Of a stretch of DNA of 64,000 bases, positions 1-7,598 are shown one piece after another (the first letter of the stretch is position 1; every line of letters begins with the position of its first letter). This DNA is from an uncultured Microcaldota archaeon (GTDB taxonomy: Archaea; Micrarchaeota; Micrarchaeia; Norongarragalinales; CAINOH01). The translations under genes and the position numbers were made by a program. The stretch lies in assembly GCA_903851445.1 (NCBI GenBank), contig CAINOH010000009.1:325784-389783 (forward strand). The letters run 5' to 3'. The notes beneath the pieces are model-generated. The model was not told the origin of the DNA. It ran no database searches and worked only from the letters and a program-made list of their open reading frames with translations.

Positions 1-234
1 TCGTCAATATTGTCGAAGAACCGGCTGGTGAACCTTTTCGCCTCGTTTTTCGAGGGTTTTGTGGAGTCTGACGCGGATTACCTCTCGGTTGTCACGATGT
101 TGGAATTTGCCAACGATTATCACGAAAAGGTCCTTGCGGAAGGCCACAAGTTTGCGGATAGGCGCGCGGAATGGCAAAAGGCCGCGCCTGTGGCGTCGGT
201 TGTCAAGTTGAAAAAAGGGCGGGGAAGGAAATGA
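1..234 (+). CDS. C-terminal fragment of an unidentified protein
   Basis: The reading frame is open from the left edge of the window to a TGA at 232-234, so this is most likely the end of a longer gene. The visible 78 residues are helical and end in a Lys/Arg-rich tail. I do not recognise the family. The stop overlaps the ATG of the next gene (ATGA at 231-234), so the two are probably translationally coupled. In view of its neighbour it may belong to a conjugation-like cluster, but that is inference. Confidence 0.55.
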   Translation, partial: SSILSKNRLVNLFASFFEGFVESDADYLSVVTMLEFANDYHEKVLAEGHKFADRRAEWQKAAPVASVVKLKKGRGRK

Positions 235-2516
235 CTTTTGTTGGTAGGTTGCTTCGCCTTGTTGGCGTGAAAAAGCGGGCGAAAAGGCGGTTGCCAAGGT
301 CCACTTTGTTGCCGTACTTGTTATCCCCGCCGCGTATTGAGAATAATTTTTCGTACATCAAGGTTGGTGACCAGTATCACAAGGCGATAGCGGTAATTGG
401 GGTCCCGCGGTCCATCCGCGCCGGGTTTTTGAACTCGTTGATGTCTTTGCAGGGCGATTTTGACGTGTCCATGCACGTGCAACCCGTTCAGACTGAGGCG
501 GTGGTGGAGCGGCTCAATCACGAGCTGATCAAGATTCAGACTGATATTTTTTCTATGGACGCGCGTGGCGAGGTGATCCCGCCAAGCTTGAGGCTCAAGA
601 AGGACGATACGGAAAAGACGCTGGCCAATGTGCAGACTGGGGAGGAGAAGTTCTTCGAATTGTCGATTTACATTAATGTCCGCGCGAGGTCTCTTGAGAA
701 GCTGAATGAGGCTACGGATAGGGTTGAGTCCGTCTTGGGCCAGCTTTCGTTGTTCTTCAAGCCTTGTGACATGCTGATGGACAAGGCGTTGGTTTCGGTG
801 CTGCCGTTGGCAACTAATGAGTTGGGCATTACGCGTAACATGACTTCCTCCGCGCTCGCGGCGTGCTTTCCGTTCACGTCGTCCAACCTCCAGGTTGCTG
901 AGAACGGGATTATCCTTGGCGTGAACGACCTGACCAACATTCCGATAGTGGTGAACCCTTTTGATATGCAGAACAGCAACGTGATGGTTATTGGCGCGAG
1001 CGGTTCGGGCAAATCATTTTCCGTCAAGACGATGCTTTTGCGCTTGCGGAGGGGCGGCGCGAAGGTGTTCGTTATTGACCCGCAGGGCGAGTACGCGGCG
1101 CTTGCCGGCAAGCTGGGGCACCGTGCGCAGGTGATTGATTTTTGCCCGAATTCGGGGTTTTCGGTTAACCCGTTTGACTTGGCTGGGCTTACTCCTAATG
1201 AGCGCATTCATTCCTTGATGTCCTTGTTCGCTATCCTGTTCGGGGGCGAGTTGACTGCTCCGGCCAAGTCGATGCTTGATGGCGTCCTGATTGACTTGTA
1301 CGCCCAGCGTGTTGGGTTGAGCGAGTCCGTCCTTTTTAGTGATGTTTACAAGCGTTTGATGGAGATTGCGAAGTGCAATAAGGGCGATGATTATCCTTTG
1401 CGTAACGTCGCGTTGTCCTTGGCTATTCGGATTAAGCCTTTTGTGGACGGGTCGATGCAGTGCTTCAACAGGCAGACCAAGGTTGACTTGGATTCGGATT
1501 TCATTGTTTTTGACATGGCTTATTTCATTGACAAGATGTCTACTGTCGCTCCGCCCGTGATGTTCATCATACTGGATTTTCTGTTGAACAAGATGAAGGA
1601 GGATGTGTCGGTACAGAAGGTGATCGTGGTCGATGAGGCCTGGCGTTTGCTTAAGTCGCCTAATATCAGTGATTATCTTTTGGTGTTCGCTAAGACCGCC
1701 AGGAAGTACAACACTTCTTTGCAGATTATCACGCAGGAGTTGGGGGATTTGGCGAAGAGCGATGCTGGTTTGGCTGTCCTTTCCAATACTTCAATCAAGT
1801 TGCTGTTACGGCAGGACCCTGCGGTTATCGATGAGGTGGCGGAGGCTCTGAAGCTGCATGCTGGTGAGCGTAATCGCCTGCTCATATCCGAAGCGGGTCA
1901 CGGCCTGTTGTTGCTGGAAAACAGCCGAATTCCGTACCACTCGATATTCATGCCCGAGGAGGAGCGTTTCATCTCCACAAAACCCATTCATTCCACTGCG
2001 TGGAATGAGCTGAAGCGGCAGTCTGGTTTGCAGGCGCGTTCAAAGGTGGGGGTGTTGGATTTCGAGCGCGGGCTGTACAAGCGTTCGGAATTGTCATCGG
2101 ACCAGTTCAGGGTGTTGTTTGACAAGGGGTATCGGACTGCCAAGGCTTATGAGCTTGAGACCGGCGTTCCGACTGACTACCTGTTCCTGCCTCAGCCGCC
2201 TGAGGGCGAGAAGCACACGATTCTCAAGATGCAATTGGCTGAGATTGCGCGCCGGTACACTGACAAGGTGGAGACCTTCTCGAGCGCTGGGCCGGACGTG
2301 CTTTTCTGTAACAAGCTTGGCCAGCGAATAGCGCTTGAGATAGAGACGGGGTTGAGCCAGCGGCCTGAGGAAAAGGTCAATGCGGGTCACTTGTCCAAGG
2401 TGGATGCGTTCTATTTTGTGGTGACTTCGCGGGAACTGGTGGCGGATTACCAGCGTTTCGGCAAGGTGATGACCAGGGGCGAGGCTGCGCGTTTCATCAA
2501 GGAGCAGTTCAAGTAG
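231..2516 (+). CDS. VirB4/TraC-like conjugation ATPase with C-terminal nuclease-like domain
   Basis: The protein has 761 residues. A Walker A motif (GASGSGKS) lies near residues 256-263 and a Walker B (IVVDEAW) near 465, with the spacing and surroundings typical of VirB4/HerA-type secretion ATPases. After the ATPase core, roughly residues 660-745 contain a GPDVLF strand followed by ALEIETG, which resembles a PD-(D/E)XK nuclease core such as that seen in relaxase-like families. The start at 231 is chosen because ATGA overlaps the upstream stop and the protein then begins at a plausible N-terminus. VirB4 proteins power type IV secretion or conjugation. The nuclease assignment is inferred from a short motif and is less certain than the ATPase call. 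Confidence 0.8.
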   Translation: MTFVGRLLRLVGVKKRAKRRLPRSTLLPYLLSPPRIENNFSYIKVGDQYHKAIAVIGVPRSIRAGFLNSLMSLQGDFDVSMHVQPVQTEAVVERLNHELIKIQTDIFSMDARGEVIPPSLRLKKDDTEKTLANVQTGEEKFFELSIYINVRARSLEKLNEATDRVESVLGQLSLFFKPCDMLMDKALVSVLPLATNELGITRNMTSSALAACFPFTSSNLQVAENGIILGVNDLTNIPIVVNPFDMQNSNVMVIGASGSGKSFSVKTMLLRLRRGGAKVFVIDPQGEYAALAGKLGHRAQVIDFCPNSGFSVNPFDLAGLTPNERIHSLMSLFAILFGGELTAPAKSMLDGVLIDLYAQRVGLSESVLFSDVYKRLMEIAKCNKGDDYPLRNVALSLAIRIKPFVDGSMQCFNRQTKVDLDSDFIVFDMAYFIDKMSTVAPPVMFIILDFLLNKMKEDVSVQKVIVVDEAWRLLKSPNISDYLLVFAKTARKYNTSLQIITQELGDLAKSDAGLAVLSNTSIKLLLRQDPAVIDEVAEALKLHAGERNRLLISEAGHGLLLLENSRIPYHSIFMPEEERFISTKPIHSTAWNELKRQSGLQARSKVGVLDFERGLYKRSELSSDQFRVLFDKGYRTAKAYELETGVPTDYLFLPQPPEGEKHTILKMQLAEIARRYTDKVETFSSAGPDVLFCNKLGQRIALEIETGLSQRPEEKVNAGHLSKVDAFYFVVTSRELVADYQRFGKVMTRGEAARFIKEQFK

Positions 2517-2729
2517 GACTTAACTTGAGTTAGGGCGAATCAGTGCTTTTTTTCGTATAGCGTTCCTGCGATGCTTATTTTAGGTTTTTTGAGGGCTGGG
2601 AAGGCGGGGTTTCCCCTGCAAACGCCAATCTTTCTTATTAGGGGAATTCGAAGGCGTCTGCGAGAGATTCTTTCGAAGGTAATTCTAGCGTTTTTATCAT
2701 GTATACTCGTCGTGTGGATTTGGTTCGGT

Positions 2730-3635
2730 TTATGATTGAACTACTGTGTATTGTCGCAGAAGCTGGGTTGCAAGGAATCCTACGAATGGTTTTTGGTTTT
2801 CTTTGTCTGCTGCTTCTATTGCTTTATAGTAGTCTTCCTTGTTGCTGGTCTCTATGATTGCTGGTGGGAAGCCGTTCCGTATGAGTATCCAGTTCATCAA
2901 AATTCGTGCGGTGCGGCCGTTGCCGTCGGAGAATGGGTGAATTTGTACGAGGCGGTTGTGGAGCCACGAGGCGAGTTCAACTGGGTGAAGGCTGTGCTTC
3001 TGTTTTTTGTACTGGTTGAATAGTTCTTCCATTAGGGCGGGTACTTGTCTTGCAAGGGGTGGTTTCCAGTCGGAACCGCCTATAATTACTTCGCTGTCGC
3101 GGTAGTTGCCTTGTATTCTGCAGGTGGTGTTCTTGGTGATTTCATATTGTATTTTGGTTGCAAACCCTTTGTTTACTTGTCCTTTGTATGCTTTTATGAA
3201 TTCCCAGGCGTCCCTGCTGTTGAGGACTTCGATTATGTCGTCCGTTTTTGCGCCTTGTGGTGAGATGCCTTCTGATAGTATGAGTGCGGTCTGCCGCAAT
3301 GTAAGTGGGTTGCCTTCTATTGCGTTGGTGTTGTATGTGAAGCGTATGAGGAAGTCGTCTGGTATCTTATCTTTTGCGTTTCCTTTGAATGCGATTGAAG
3401 ACGAGCGTAAATCCTCAAGCCGGTCCTCTGCTTCTTGTGTAAGCCAGGTTGCCGCGTAGGGTTTGGGTGTCTTTTTTTCGAGCTCGCGGAAGCGTTCCTG
3501 TAGTTCGTCGTGGCTTGGTGTTTTTCTTCCGAGGTAGATTCTGATTTTTTTGACTTTGGTGGGTAGGATGCGTATGTTTTTTACTAGGTAGAAGTAGTCG
3601 TGGTTTCCGTGCCTTTGTTTTTCTATGAATGCCAT
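2730..3635 (-). CDS. Fic family protein (probable AMP-transferase)
   Basis: The protein has 301 residues. It carries an intact Fic motif, HPFSDGNGRTAR, about residue 235, with the catalytic His and the Mg/phosphate-binding Asp-Gly-Asn-Gly. An upstream TNAIEGN matches the [S/T]xxxE[G/N] inhibitory helix, so the enzyme is probably auto-inhibited (N-terminal inhibitory class). Fic enzymes usually transfer AMP from ATP to hydroxyl groups of target proteins. The gene is single and convergent with the VirB4-like gene. Its start codon lies about 25 nt from a strong TATA box, so the transcript is likely leaderless. The cellular target cannot be deduced. Confidence 0.93.
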   Translation of the reverse strand: MAFIEKQRHGNHDYFYLVKNIRILPTKVKKIRIYLGRKTPSHDELQERFRELEKKTPKPYAATWLTQEAEDRLEDLRSSSIAFKGNAKDKIPDDFLIRFTYNTNAIEGNPLTLRQTALILSEGISPQGAKTDDIIEVLNSRDAWEFIKAYKGQVNKGFATKIQYEITKNTTCRIQGNYRDSEVIIGGSDWKPPLARQVPALMEELFNQYKKQKHSLHPVELASWLHNRLVQIHPFSDGNGRTARILMNWILIRNGFPPAIIETSNKEDYYKAIEAADKENQKPFVGFLATQLLRQYTVVQS

Positions 3636-3636
3636 G

Positions 3637-3717
3637 TTATGACTACATTTTCAGAATATTTAAATATTGTGGTCATAATGTCTACAAATACTATTATAGC
3701 TTAAACTGTAGTCATAA
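3637..3717 (-). promoter_or_regulatory. fic promoter with repeated TTATGACTAC operator
   Basis: An AT-rich TATA element (around 3655-3668) sits about 25 nt before the fic ATG. It is bracketed by an inverted repeat: TTATGACTAC at 3637-3646 and GTGGTCATAA at 3669-3678 (one mismatch). Another copy, GTAGTCATAA, lies at 3708-3717. A protein bound to these sites would cover the TATA box and the start codon, so repression is the likely outcome. The regulator is unknown. Confidence 0.6.
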
Positions 3718-3823
3718 GCAAAGGAAAAACACAGTCATACGCGCGCCTGTCTTTGCTCGTGTATCTTTCGTCGCTTTCGGCTTTCGCTTTTTGCCCTTTT
3801 TTTCGCGAGTCCAATTCCCTGTT

Positions 3824-3930
3824 TTCTCGAGCTATGCTTTTATTGCCCTTCCCCCTTCGGGGTCGCGTGTCCCCAGTCCCCTTTTGGGTCCTAGGGTCCC
3901 CTCGCTAAGGGCATAAAAGCCGCTCGAGAA
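3824..3930. repeat. Long inverted repeat with GC-rich loop and TATA box
   Basis: The left arm (3824-3850) and right arm (3907-3930) are nearly exact reverse complements: TTCTCGAGC, then GCTTTTAT, then GCCCTT, with small bulges. The 56-nt loop holds further C/G runs that can pair locally. The right arm contains ATAAAAG about 27 nt before the ATG at 3943 and so probably serves as the TATA box. The left arm carries the mirror-image TATA. The structure could be a regulatory hairpin, a divergent promoter or an element end. Confidence 0.6.
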
Positions 3931-3942
3931 TAACGGGGCCCT

Positions 3943-5502
3943 ATGGACTCGCTGTTTGGTTTGGGCAAAAAGCTTCGCCTGAGAGCTCTATCTTCGGGTA
4001 GTGTTCGTGTTGGGCGCTTGTGTTGGCGTTTGACTTTTCGCAAGGGCGTGTGGCGCAGGTGGTGGTTGGTGGTTTTGTGGCCGTATTCGTTGGCGTATTT
4101 TTGGTTGACGAGGGATGCTCTTGGGGCTGTTGCTCGTTTGGAGCGTCCTGTTTTTGGTGTTGCGCGCGTTCGGTTGGGCAGCGAGTTCAATTCTCATTTT
4201 CTCGTGGCTGGCATGAGCGGTGCTGGGAAGAGCAGTTTTTGCAAGGCGCTTGCTGTGGAGTTGTCGCGGGCGGGCAAGAGCGTGTGCGTGTTGGATGTGA
4301 ATGGCGAGTATGCTGATTGCGTGCGTTCTGTTGGCGGCCGGGTTTATGCGACTGGGAGTGTTGGTATCAGTTTGTGGGAGTTGGATGGCTGTTCGCCTGT
4401 TGACCGGAGTGCGGAGAATTGCGGGATTTTGCGTAGAGTATTGGGTTTGGGTGATGTGCAGGCGATTTTTCTTTCGCGGGTTGTGGCCGCGGCTTACAAG
4501 GCGAAGGGCATCCGTGAGGAGGACAGGGCTTCCTGGGGTCGTGAGCCACCGGTGATGGCGGATTTGTTGCGTGCGTGTGATGCTTTGTATGCGCAGCGGA
4601 AGGATGAGAGTCTTGCGGGTTTGCGTCGCCGTTTGGAGGGTTTGGCTGCGACGCGCGTTTTCGGCTCGAAGACGGTGTTGCCTTTGTCGAGCGTGGCTTG
4701 CGGGGCGGTGTGTTTTGACTTGTCTTTCTTGCGGTCGCGTGATTCGCAGGCGTTGTTCGTGGAGCTTTTCTTGCGGCGCTTGAACTCTTACTTGGAGTCG
4801 CAGAAGGGTGCGAACGGGGTGTTCGTTTTTTTGGATGAGGCGCAGGCGTTGTGCAGGCCTTGCGCCGGCGAACCCAGTTTTGTGGGCGAGGTGATGCGCA
4901 TGGGCCGCAAGTACGGGTTTTCGTTGGTGGTGTCGTCGCAGTCGCTTTCCGGCTTGGATTCTGCTGTAGTGTCCAATGCTGGCGTGCCGGTGTTGTTCCA
5001 GTTGCGCGGCGCTGGTGACGTTGAGGCCGGCTCGCGGCTGCTATCGGGCCGTGGTTTTTCGGAGAAGTCCGGGTTTATTGAGCACGAGCTTTCGGTGTTG
5101 GGCAAGTTCGAGTTCCTCTCGCGGTTGAATTGCGGCCGTGACGTGTGCAAGGTCAGCTTCAAACCGCCCTGTTTTCCCGTTGGCAATGGGTTTGCCTTTG
5201 ATTCGGAGAACCAGCGTCTTGCTTACCAGAGTTTCCGCGAGCTCTTGCCAAGCGAGGAGATGCGCTATTGCGACAAGTCCGTGCTCGGCGGTTTGGAGTT
5301 GGACTTCGTGTTCCCGAAGCGCAAGGCCGCTGTTGAGTGGAACGGGACATATTTTCACTCGCTGCCCGGCCGGGCCGAGAAGGATGAACGCAAGAAGGGT
5401 TTGTTGGAGCGGATGGGTTGGAGGTTGTTTACCGTGGAGGATGATGGCATGGCTCCTGAGGCAGTGCAGCAGGCAGTGTCAAATGTTGCGAGGGAACTGT
5501 GA
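3943..5502 (+). CDS. Membrane-anchored coupling-protein-like ATPase fused to a Vsr/DUF559-like nuclease domain
   Basis: The protein has 519 residues. A hydrophobic segment at about residues 40-60 suggests a membrane anchor. Walker A (GMSGAGKSS) is near residue 90 and Walker B (VFVFLDEAQ) near 293, as in VirD4/HerA-type DNA pumps. The C-terminal part (about 450-510) has LDFVFP, then AVEWNGTYFH, then a Lys/Arg-rich helix and a VEDDG end. That order matches the small Vsr/DUF559 class of PD-(D/E)XK nucleases. A membrane-bound translocase carrying a nuclease could act in DNA transfer or in cutting incoming DNA. The pairing with the VirB4-like gene at 231 favours a conjugation-like apparatus, but which role applies is inference. 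Confidence 0.75.
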   Translation: MDSLFGLGKKLRLRALSSGSVRVGRLCWRLTFRKGVWRRWWLVVLWPYSLAYFWLTRDALGAVARLERPVFGVARVRLGSEFNSHFLVAGMSGAGKSSFCKALAVELSRAGKSVCVLDVNGEYADCVRSVGGRVYATGSVGISLWELDGCSPVDRSAENCGILRRVLGLGDVQAIFLSRVVAAAYKAKGIREEDRASWGREPPVMADLLRACDALYAQRKDESLAGLRRRLEGLAATRVFGSKTVLPLSSVACGAVCFDLSFLRSRDSQALFVELFLRRLNSYLESQKGANGVFVFLDEAQALCRPCAGEPSFVGEVMRMGRKYGFSLVVSSQSLSGLDSAVVSNAGVPVLFQLRGAGDVEAGSRLLSGRGFSEKSGFIEHELSVLGKFEFLSRLNCGRDVCKVSFKPPCFPVGNGFAFDSENQRLAYQSFRELLPSEEMRYCDKSVLGGLELDFVFPKRKAAVEWNGTYFHSLPGRAEKDERKKGLLERMGWRLFTVEDDGMAPEAVQQAVSNVAREL

Positions 5503-5533
5503 TTGCTTGGATGGAGTAATCGGCTTCTGGCGT

Positions 5534-5556
5534 TCAGCGGAAATGCGGTCCCGAAA
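5534..5556 (+). repeat. Intergenic CGGAAAYGC motif, copy 1 (before vapB)
   Basis: TCAGCGGAAATGCGGTCCC followed by GAAA lies between the ATPase/nuclease gene and the vapBC promoter, in the same orientation as vapB. Related copies occur at 6323, 7035, 7507, 10659, 11058, 31345 and 31944. Confidence 0.6.
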
Positions 5557-5614
5557 GGCACCTATCCCTTACTGGTTTGATTAATCCTGGCCTTTCCCGC
5601 AAAGGTTAAAACCA

Positions 5615-5630
5615 TATATGTATACATATA
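5615..5630 (+). promoter_or_regulatory. vapBC promoter with perfect 16-nt palindrome
   Basis: TATATGTATACATATA is its own reverse complement and ends only 5 nt before the vapB ATG. It includes TATA-like sequence. An overlapping palindromic operator is what one expects for an auto-repressed toxin-antitoxin operon. Confidence 0.6.
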
Positions 5631-5634
5631 CTAT

Positions 5635-5862
5635 ATGACAAAGTTGGTGTCCTTGAGCAACGAAGCATATTTCCTCCTTTCAAAGCGCAAGCTTGAAGGC
5701 GATTCATTCTCAACCGTTGTAGTGCGGCTTGTTGGCAAGGACCAGAGTGGCATACTGGCGCTTGCCGGTGCGTTGAAGGGCGAGTCCAAGGCCCTTGAGA
5801 AGATGAAGGCCGACATCTATGAAAACCGCAGGACTGCCAAGTTGCGGTCGTTTCCCCTGTGA
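5635..5862 (+). CDS. vapB: VapB-type antitoxin
   Basis: This 75-residue protein begins with a short DNA-binding-like strand (TKLVSLSNEAYFLL) and SFSTVVVRL, the pattern of archaeal VapB antitoxins (DUF217 type), and has a charged C-terminal tail that would wrap the toxin. It normally neutralises the VapC RNase and represses its own operon. The stop codon lies just before the vapC ATG, so the two are co-translated. A palindrome overlaps the promoter. Confidence 0.85.
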   Translation: MTKLVSLSNEAYFLLSKRKLEGDSFSTVVVRLVGKDQSGILALAGALKGESKALEKMKADIYENRRTAKLRSFPL

Positions 5863-5867
5863 TTTTG

Positions 5868-6257
5868 ATGGTCTGCCTTGACTCCGACGTGATGATAGAC
5901 TACTTGCGAGACAAAGAATATGCCGTCCGCTTTGTCAATGACCGGCTTGCAACTGGCAGCCGCCTTTCTACGACCGTTATGAGCGTCTGCGAGCTTTACA
6001 AAGGCTCGGACCAACGCCTGCCAAAAGGCAGGTCCGAAGTTGACCGTTTCCTCGGTTTTCTTGAAATATACGACCTTGACATGCGAGCATGCCTGCTTTT
6101 CCGCGAGTGCCACCGGACGCTTTCCGCAAAGGGCCTGGCCATTGGCGACTTTGACATCCTGATTGCAAGCATCGCCATGGCGCACGGCGAGAGCCTGGCA
6201 ACTGGGAACGCAAAGCACTTTGCACGCGTGCCCGGGTTGAGAATTGAGAAAGTCTAG
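5868..6257 (+). CDS. vapC: VapC toxin, PIN-domain RNase
   Basis: The PIN domain shows the expected acidic residues: LDSDVMIDYL at the N-terminus, a central CELYKG, and IGDFDILIASIA near residue 100. These form the Mg-dependent RNase site of VapC toxins, which usually cut tRNA or rRNA. ATG 5868 is preferred over GTG 5859 because it sits after a GTGATTT ribosome-binding site. The last 17 codons lie in an 84-bp sequence that is repeated at 7515-7598. Confidence 0.92.
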   Translation: MVCLDSDVMIDYLRDKEYAVRFVNDRLATGSRLSTTVMSVCELYKGSDQRLPKGRSEVDRFLGFLEIYDLDMRACLLFRECHRTLSAKGLAIGDFDILIASIAMAHGESLATGNAKHFARVPGLRIEKV

Positions 6258-6290
6258 CATCATTCTGATTCTTTTCACGCAATCGTGTGC
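6207..6290. repeat. 84-bp direct repeat, copy 1
   Basis: This copy covers the last 17 codons of vapC and continues into sequence matching the 3' end of the MFS gene. It differs from copy 2 (7515-7598) at 4 of 84 positions. The two copies flank about 1.2 kb with a toxin-antitoxin pair and one unknown gene. Confidence 0.9.
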
Positions 6291-6322
6291 GCTTTTTTCC
6301 TAGTGAAAAATCAACTTTTAGT

Positions 6323-6344
6323 TAACGGAAATGCGGTCCCGAAA
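6323..6344 (+). repeat. Intergenic CGGAAAYGC motif, copy 2
   Basis: TAACGGAAATGCGGTCCC followed by GAAA lies upstream of the RHH antitoxin promoter, in the gene's orientation. It matches the copy at 5534 closely across the GGTCCCGAAA extension. Confidence 0.6.
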
Positions 6345-6451
6345 ACCCGTTATCCTCTTTCTTTCATCTTTCCTTTATGGATGAGGGAAACTTTCAGCAA
6401 TCCGGCGAAGAGCCTTCGGAAAAGCCATTAAATAGTGGTTTGACTACTAGA

Positions 6452-6718
6452 ATGACTATGAAAACCACTATTGCAGTGTCTGGCTTTCCTGACTTGGTGC
6501 TGTCAAGGGCTGTTGAGGCGGGGATAGCGCGCTCCAAGACCGATGCAATCCGTCTTGGCATACTTGCGCTCAATTCGCAGTACGGCCTTGTAAACAACGC
6601 AGAGGACGAGCTTGTGGCAGCCAAGATTCTCAGAGTCGAGGCGAAGAACCGCAAGCTTGGCAGGAAACCAGAAACTTTGCAGGAAGTTTTGAAAAAGTAC
6701 CCTCACCTGAAAGGATGA
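6452..6718 (+). CDS. Ribbon-helix-helix antitoxin-like protein
   Basis: Translation from ATG 6452 or 6458 gives about 87-89 residues. TTIAVSGFPDLVLSRAVEAG followed by SKTDAIRLGILAL is a ribbon-helix-helix DNA-binding pattern. The longer ORF from 6377 is less likely because a TATA box (about 6427-6436) lies 20-25 nt before 6452 and would give a leaderless mRNA. AGTGGTTT at 6434 and AAAACCACT at 6461 form an inverted repeat over the start, a likely operator. The RelE/ParE-like gene follows 27 nt downstream, so this is probably its antitoxin. Confidence 0.75.
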   Translation: MTMKTTIAVSGFPDLVLSRAVEAGIARSKTDAIRLGILALNSQYGLVNNAEDELVAAKILRVEAKNRKLGRKPETLQEVLKKYPHLKG

Positions 6719-6745
6719 TTTTCCTGTCGGCTGGGTGGATTGTTT

Positions 6746-7021
6746 TTGGAACTGTCGAAAGATTACGAACTGACTTTCGAGCCTAATTGGAATCGGCATT
6801 TGCTCAAATTCGACAAGACGCGCCAGGAAACAATCTTTCGGAAAATCCTTTCGCTCCAGACTGCAGTTTGCGGACGCCATCTTCGCCACGGCTTTCCTTT
6901 TTTCGTGGCAGAAGTCGGCGGATGCCGGATTGTCTATCGGTCGGATGACTTTTCCAGAACTCGGAAAATAGTCTTTGTCGGCGACCACAAGCAATACGAA
7001 AAGTGGTACGGGACGAGATGA
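6746..7021 (+). CDS. RelE/ParE-family toxin
   Basis: The 91-residue protein has the RelE/ParE layout: an N-terminal helix pair (RHLLKFDKTRQETIFRKIL), LRHGFPFFVAEVGGCRIVYR in the sheet, and a C-terminal KIVFVGDHKQYEKWY. The family consists of ribosome-dependent mRNA nucleases or gyrase poisons. There is no ATG. TTG 6746 is chosen because GGTG at 6734 stands 8 nt upstream, as in other genes here; TTG 6740 is possible. The gene follows its presumed RHH antitoxin. Confidence 0.75.
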   Translation: MELSKDYELTFEPNWNRHLLKFDKTRQETIFRKILSLQTAVCGRHLRHGFPFFVAEVGGCRIVYRSDDFSRTRKIVFVGDHKQYEKWYGTR

Positions 7022-7034
7022 ATTCTTGCCAATG

Positions 7035-7051
7035 CAAGCGCGGTCCCGAAA
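7035..7051 (+). repeat. Partial CGGAAAYGC-type motif, copy 3
   Basis: CAAGCGCGGTCCCGAAA retains the GCGGTCCCGAAA half of the motif. It lies just after the RelE-like stop and before the TATA box of the next gene. Confidence 0.45.
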
Positions 7052-7116
7052 CCGCCCGCAGTTTCACCGCCCTTTCGCCTTGCAGGTTAAAAAAACTCAG
7101 TCTGCAAAGGATTAGC

Positions 7117-7506
7117 ATGAGCCCTGCAGACGTCGCGCCAAAAAAAGGCGCGCCTTCCATAAGCCCGGCGTTCTTTTCGGAGCTCCGCAGGAGGGACTTT
7201 CACGTGCAGGCAGTCCGTGATAAGGGCGGCAACGGCTACACCATCAACCCCCTTGAGCGCAGGAACGTAAGGGCGCTCCTTAAGGCCAACGGGATTGAAC
7301 GTTTCAGCAAGGGCGTGCGCTTTGTCCTTTCAAAGGAAGGAACTGGTCTTCCGGAGGCTTTCCAGAGGCTTCCCCTCAAGCTCGCCGGCGAGTCCACGGG
7401 CCCGGAGGGCTTCCTGCGCAAGCTTGGCGACCTGCACGGAGCGGAAGTGACTTTCAGGCTTCCCGACAACCGCATCGTGATAGTGCCCAAGCGGCCCAAC
7501 CCCTAG
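7117..7506 (+). CDS. Hypothetical protein in the duplicated-junction insert
   Basis: The start is set at ATG 7117 because a TATA-like GTTAAAAAAAC (about 7086-7096) lies some 25 nt upstream. The 129-residue product is basic and includes GGNGYTINPLERRNVRALLKANG and a C-terminal strand-rich end (RLPDNRIVIVPKRP). I do not recognise the family. It lies between the RelE-like toxin and the second 84-bp repeat, so it belongs to the inserted segment. Confidence 0.6.
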   Translation: MSPADVAPKKGAPSISPAFFSELRRRDFHVQAVRDKGGNGYTINPLERRNVRALLKANGIERFSKGVRFVLSKEGTGLPEAFQRLPLKLAGESTGPEGFLRKLGDLHGAEVTFRLPDNRIVIVPKRPNP

Positions 7507-7519
7507 TCAGCGGAAACGC
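7507..7519 (+). repeat. CGGAAAYGC motif, copy 4, at an insertion junction
   Basis: TCAGCGGAAACGC starts right after the stop of the 7117 gene. The second 84-bp repeat begins inside it at 7515. The motif therefore coincides with a recombination junction. Confidence 0.55.
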
Positions 7520-7598
7520 AAAGCACTTTAGCCGCGTGCCCGGGTTGAGAATTGAGAAAGTCTAGCATCATTCTGATTCTTTTCACGCAATCGCGTGC
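7515..7598. repeat. 84-bp direct repeat, copy 2
   Basis: This copy consists of a non-functional vapC 3'-end remnant fused to the true 3' end of the MFS gene (stop at 7583). It is 80/84 identical to 6207-6290. Confidence 0.9.

Noticed and set aside
6377-6451. Longer N-terminus for the RHH antitoxin starting at 6377
   Set aside because: The extra 25 residues are not part of the RHH fold and a TATA box lies inside the segment, so the start at 6452 or 6458 is favoured.
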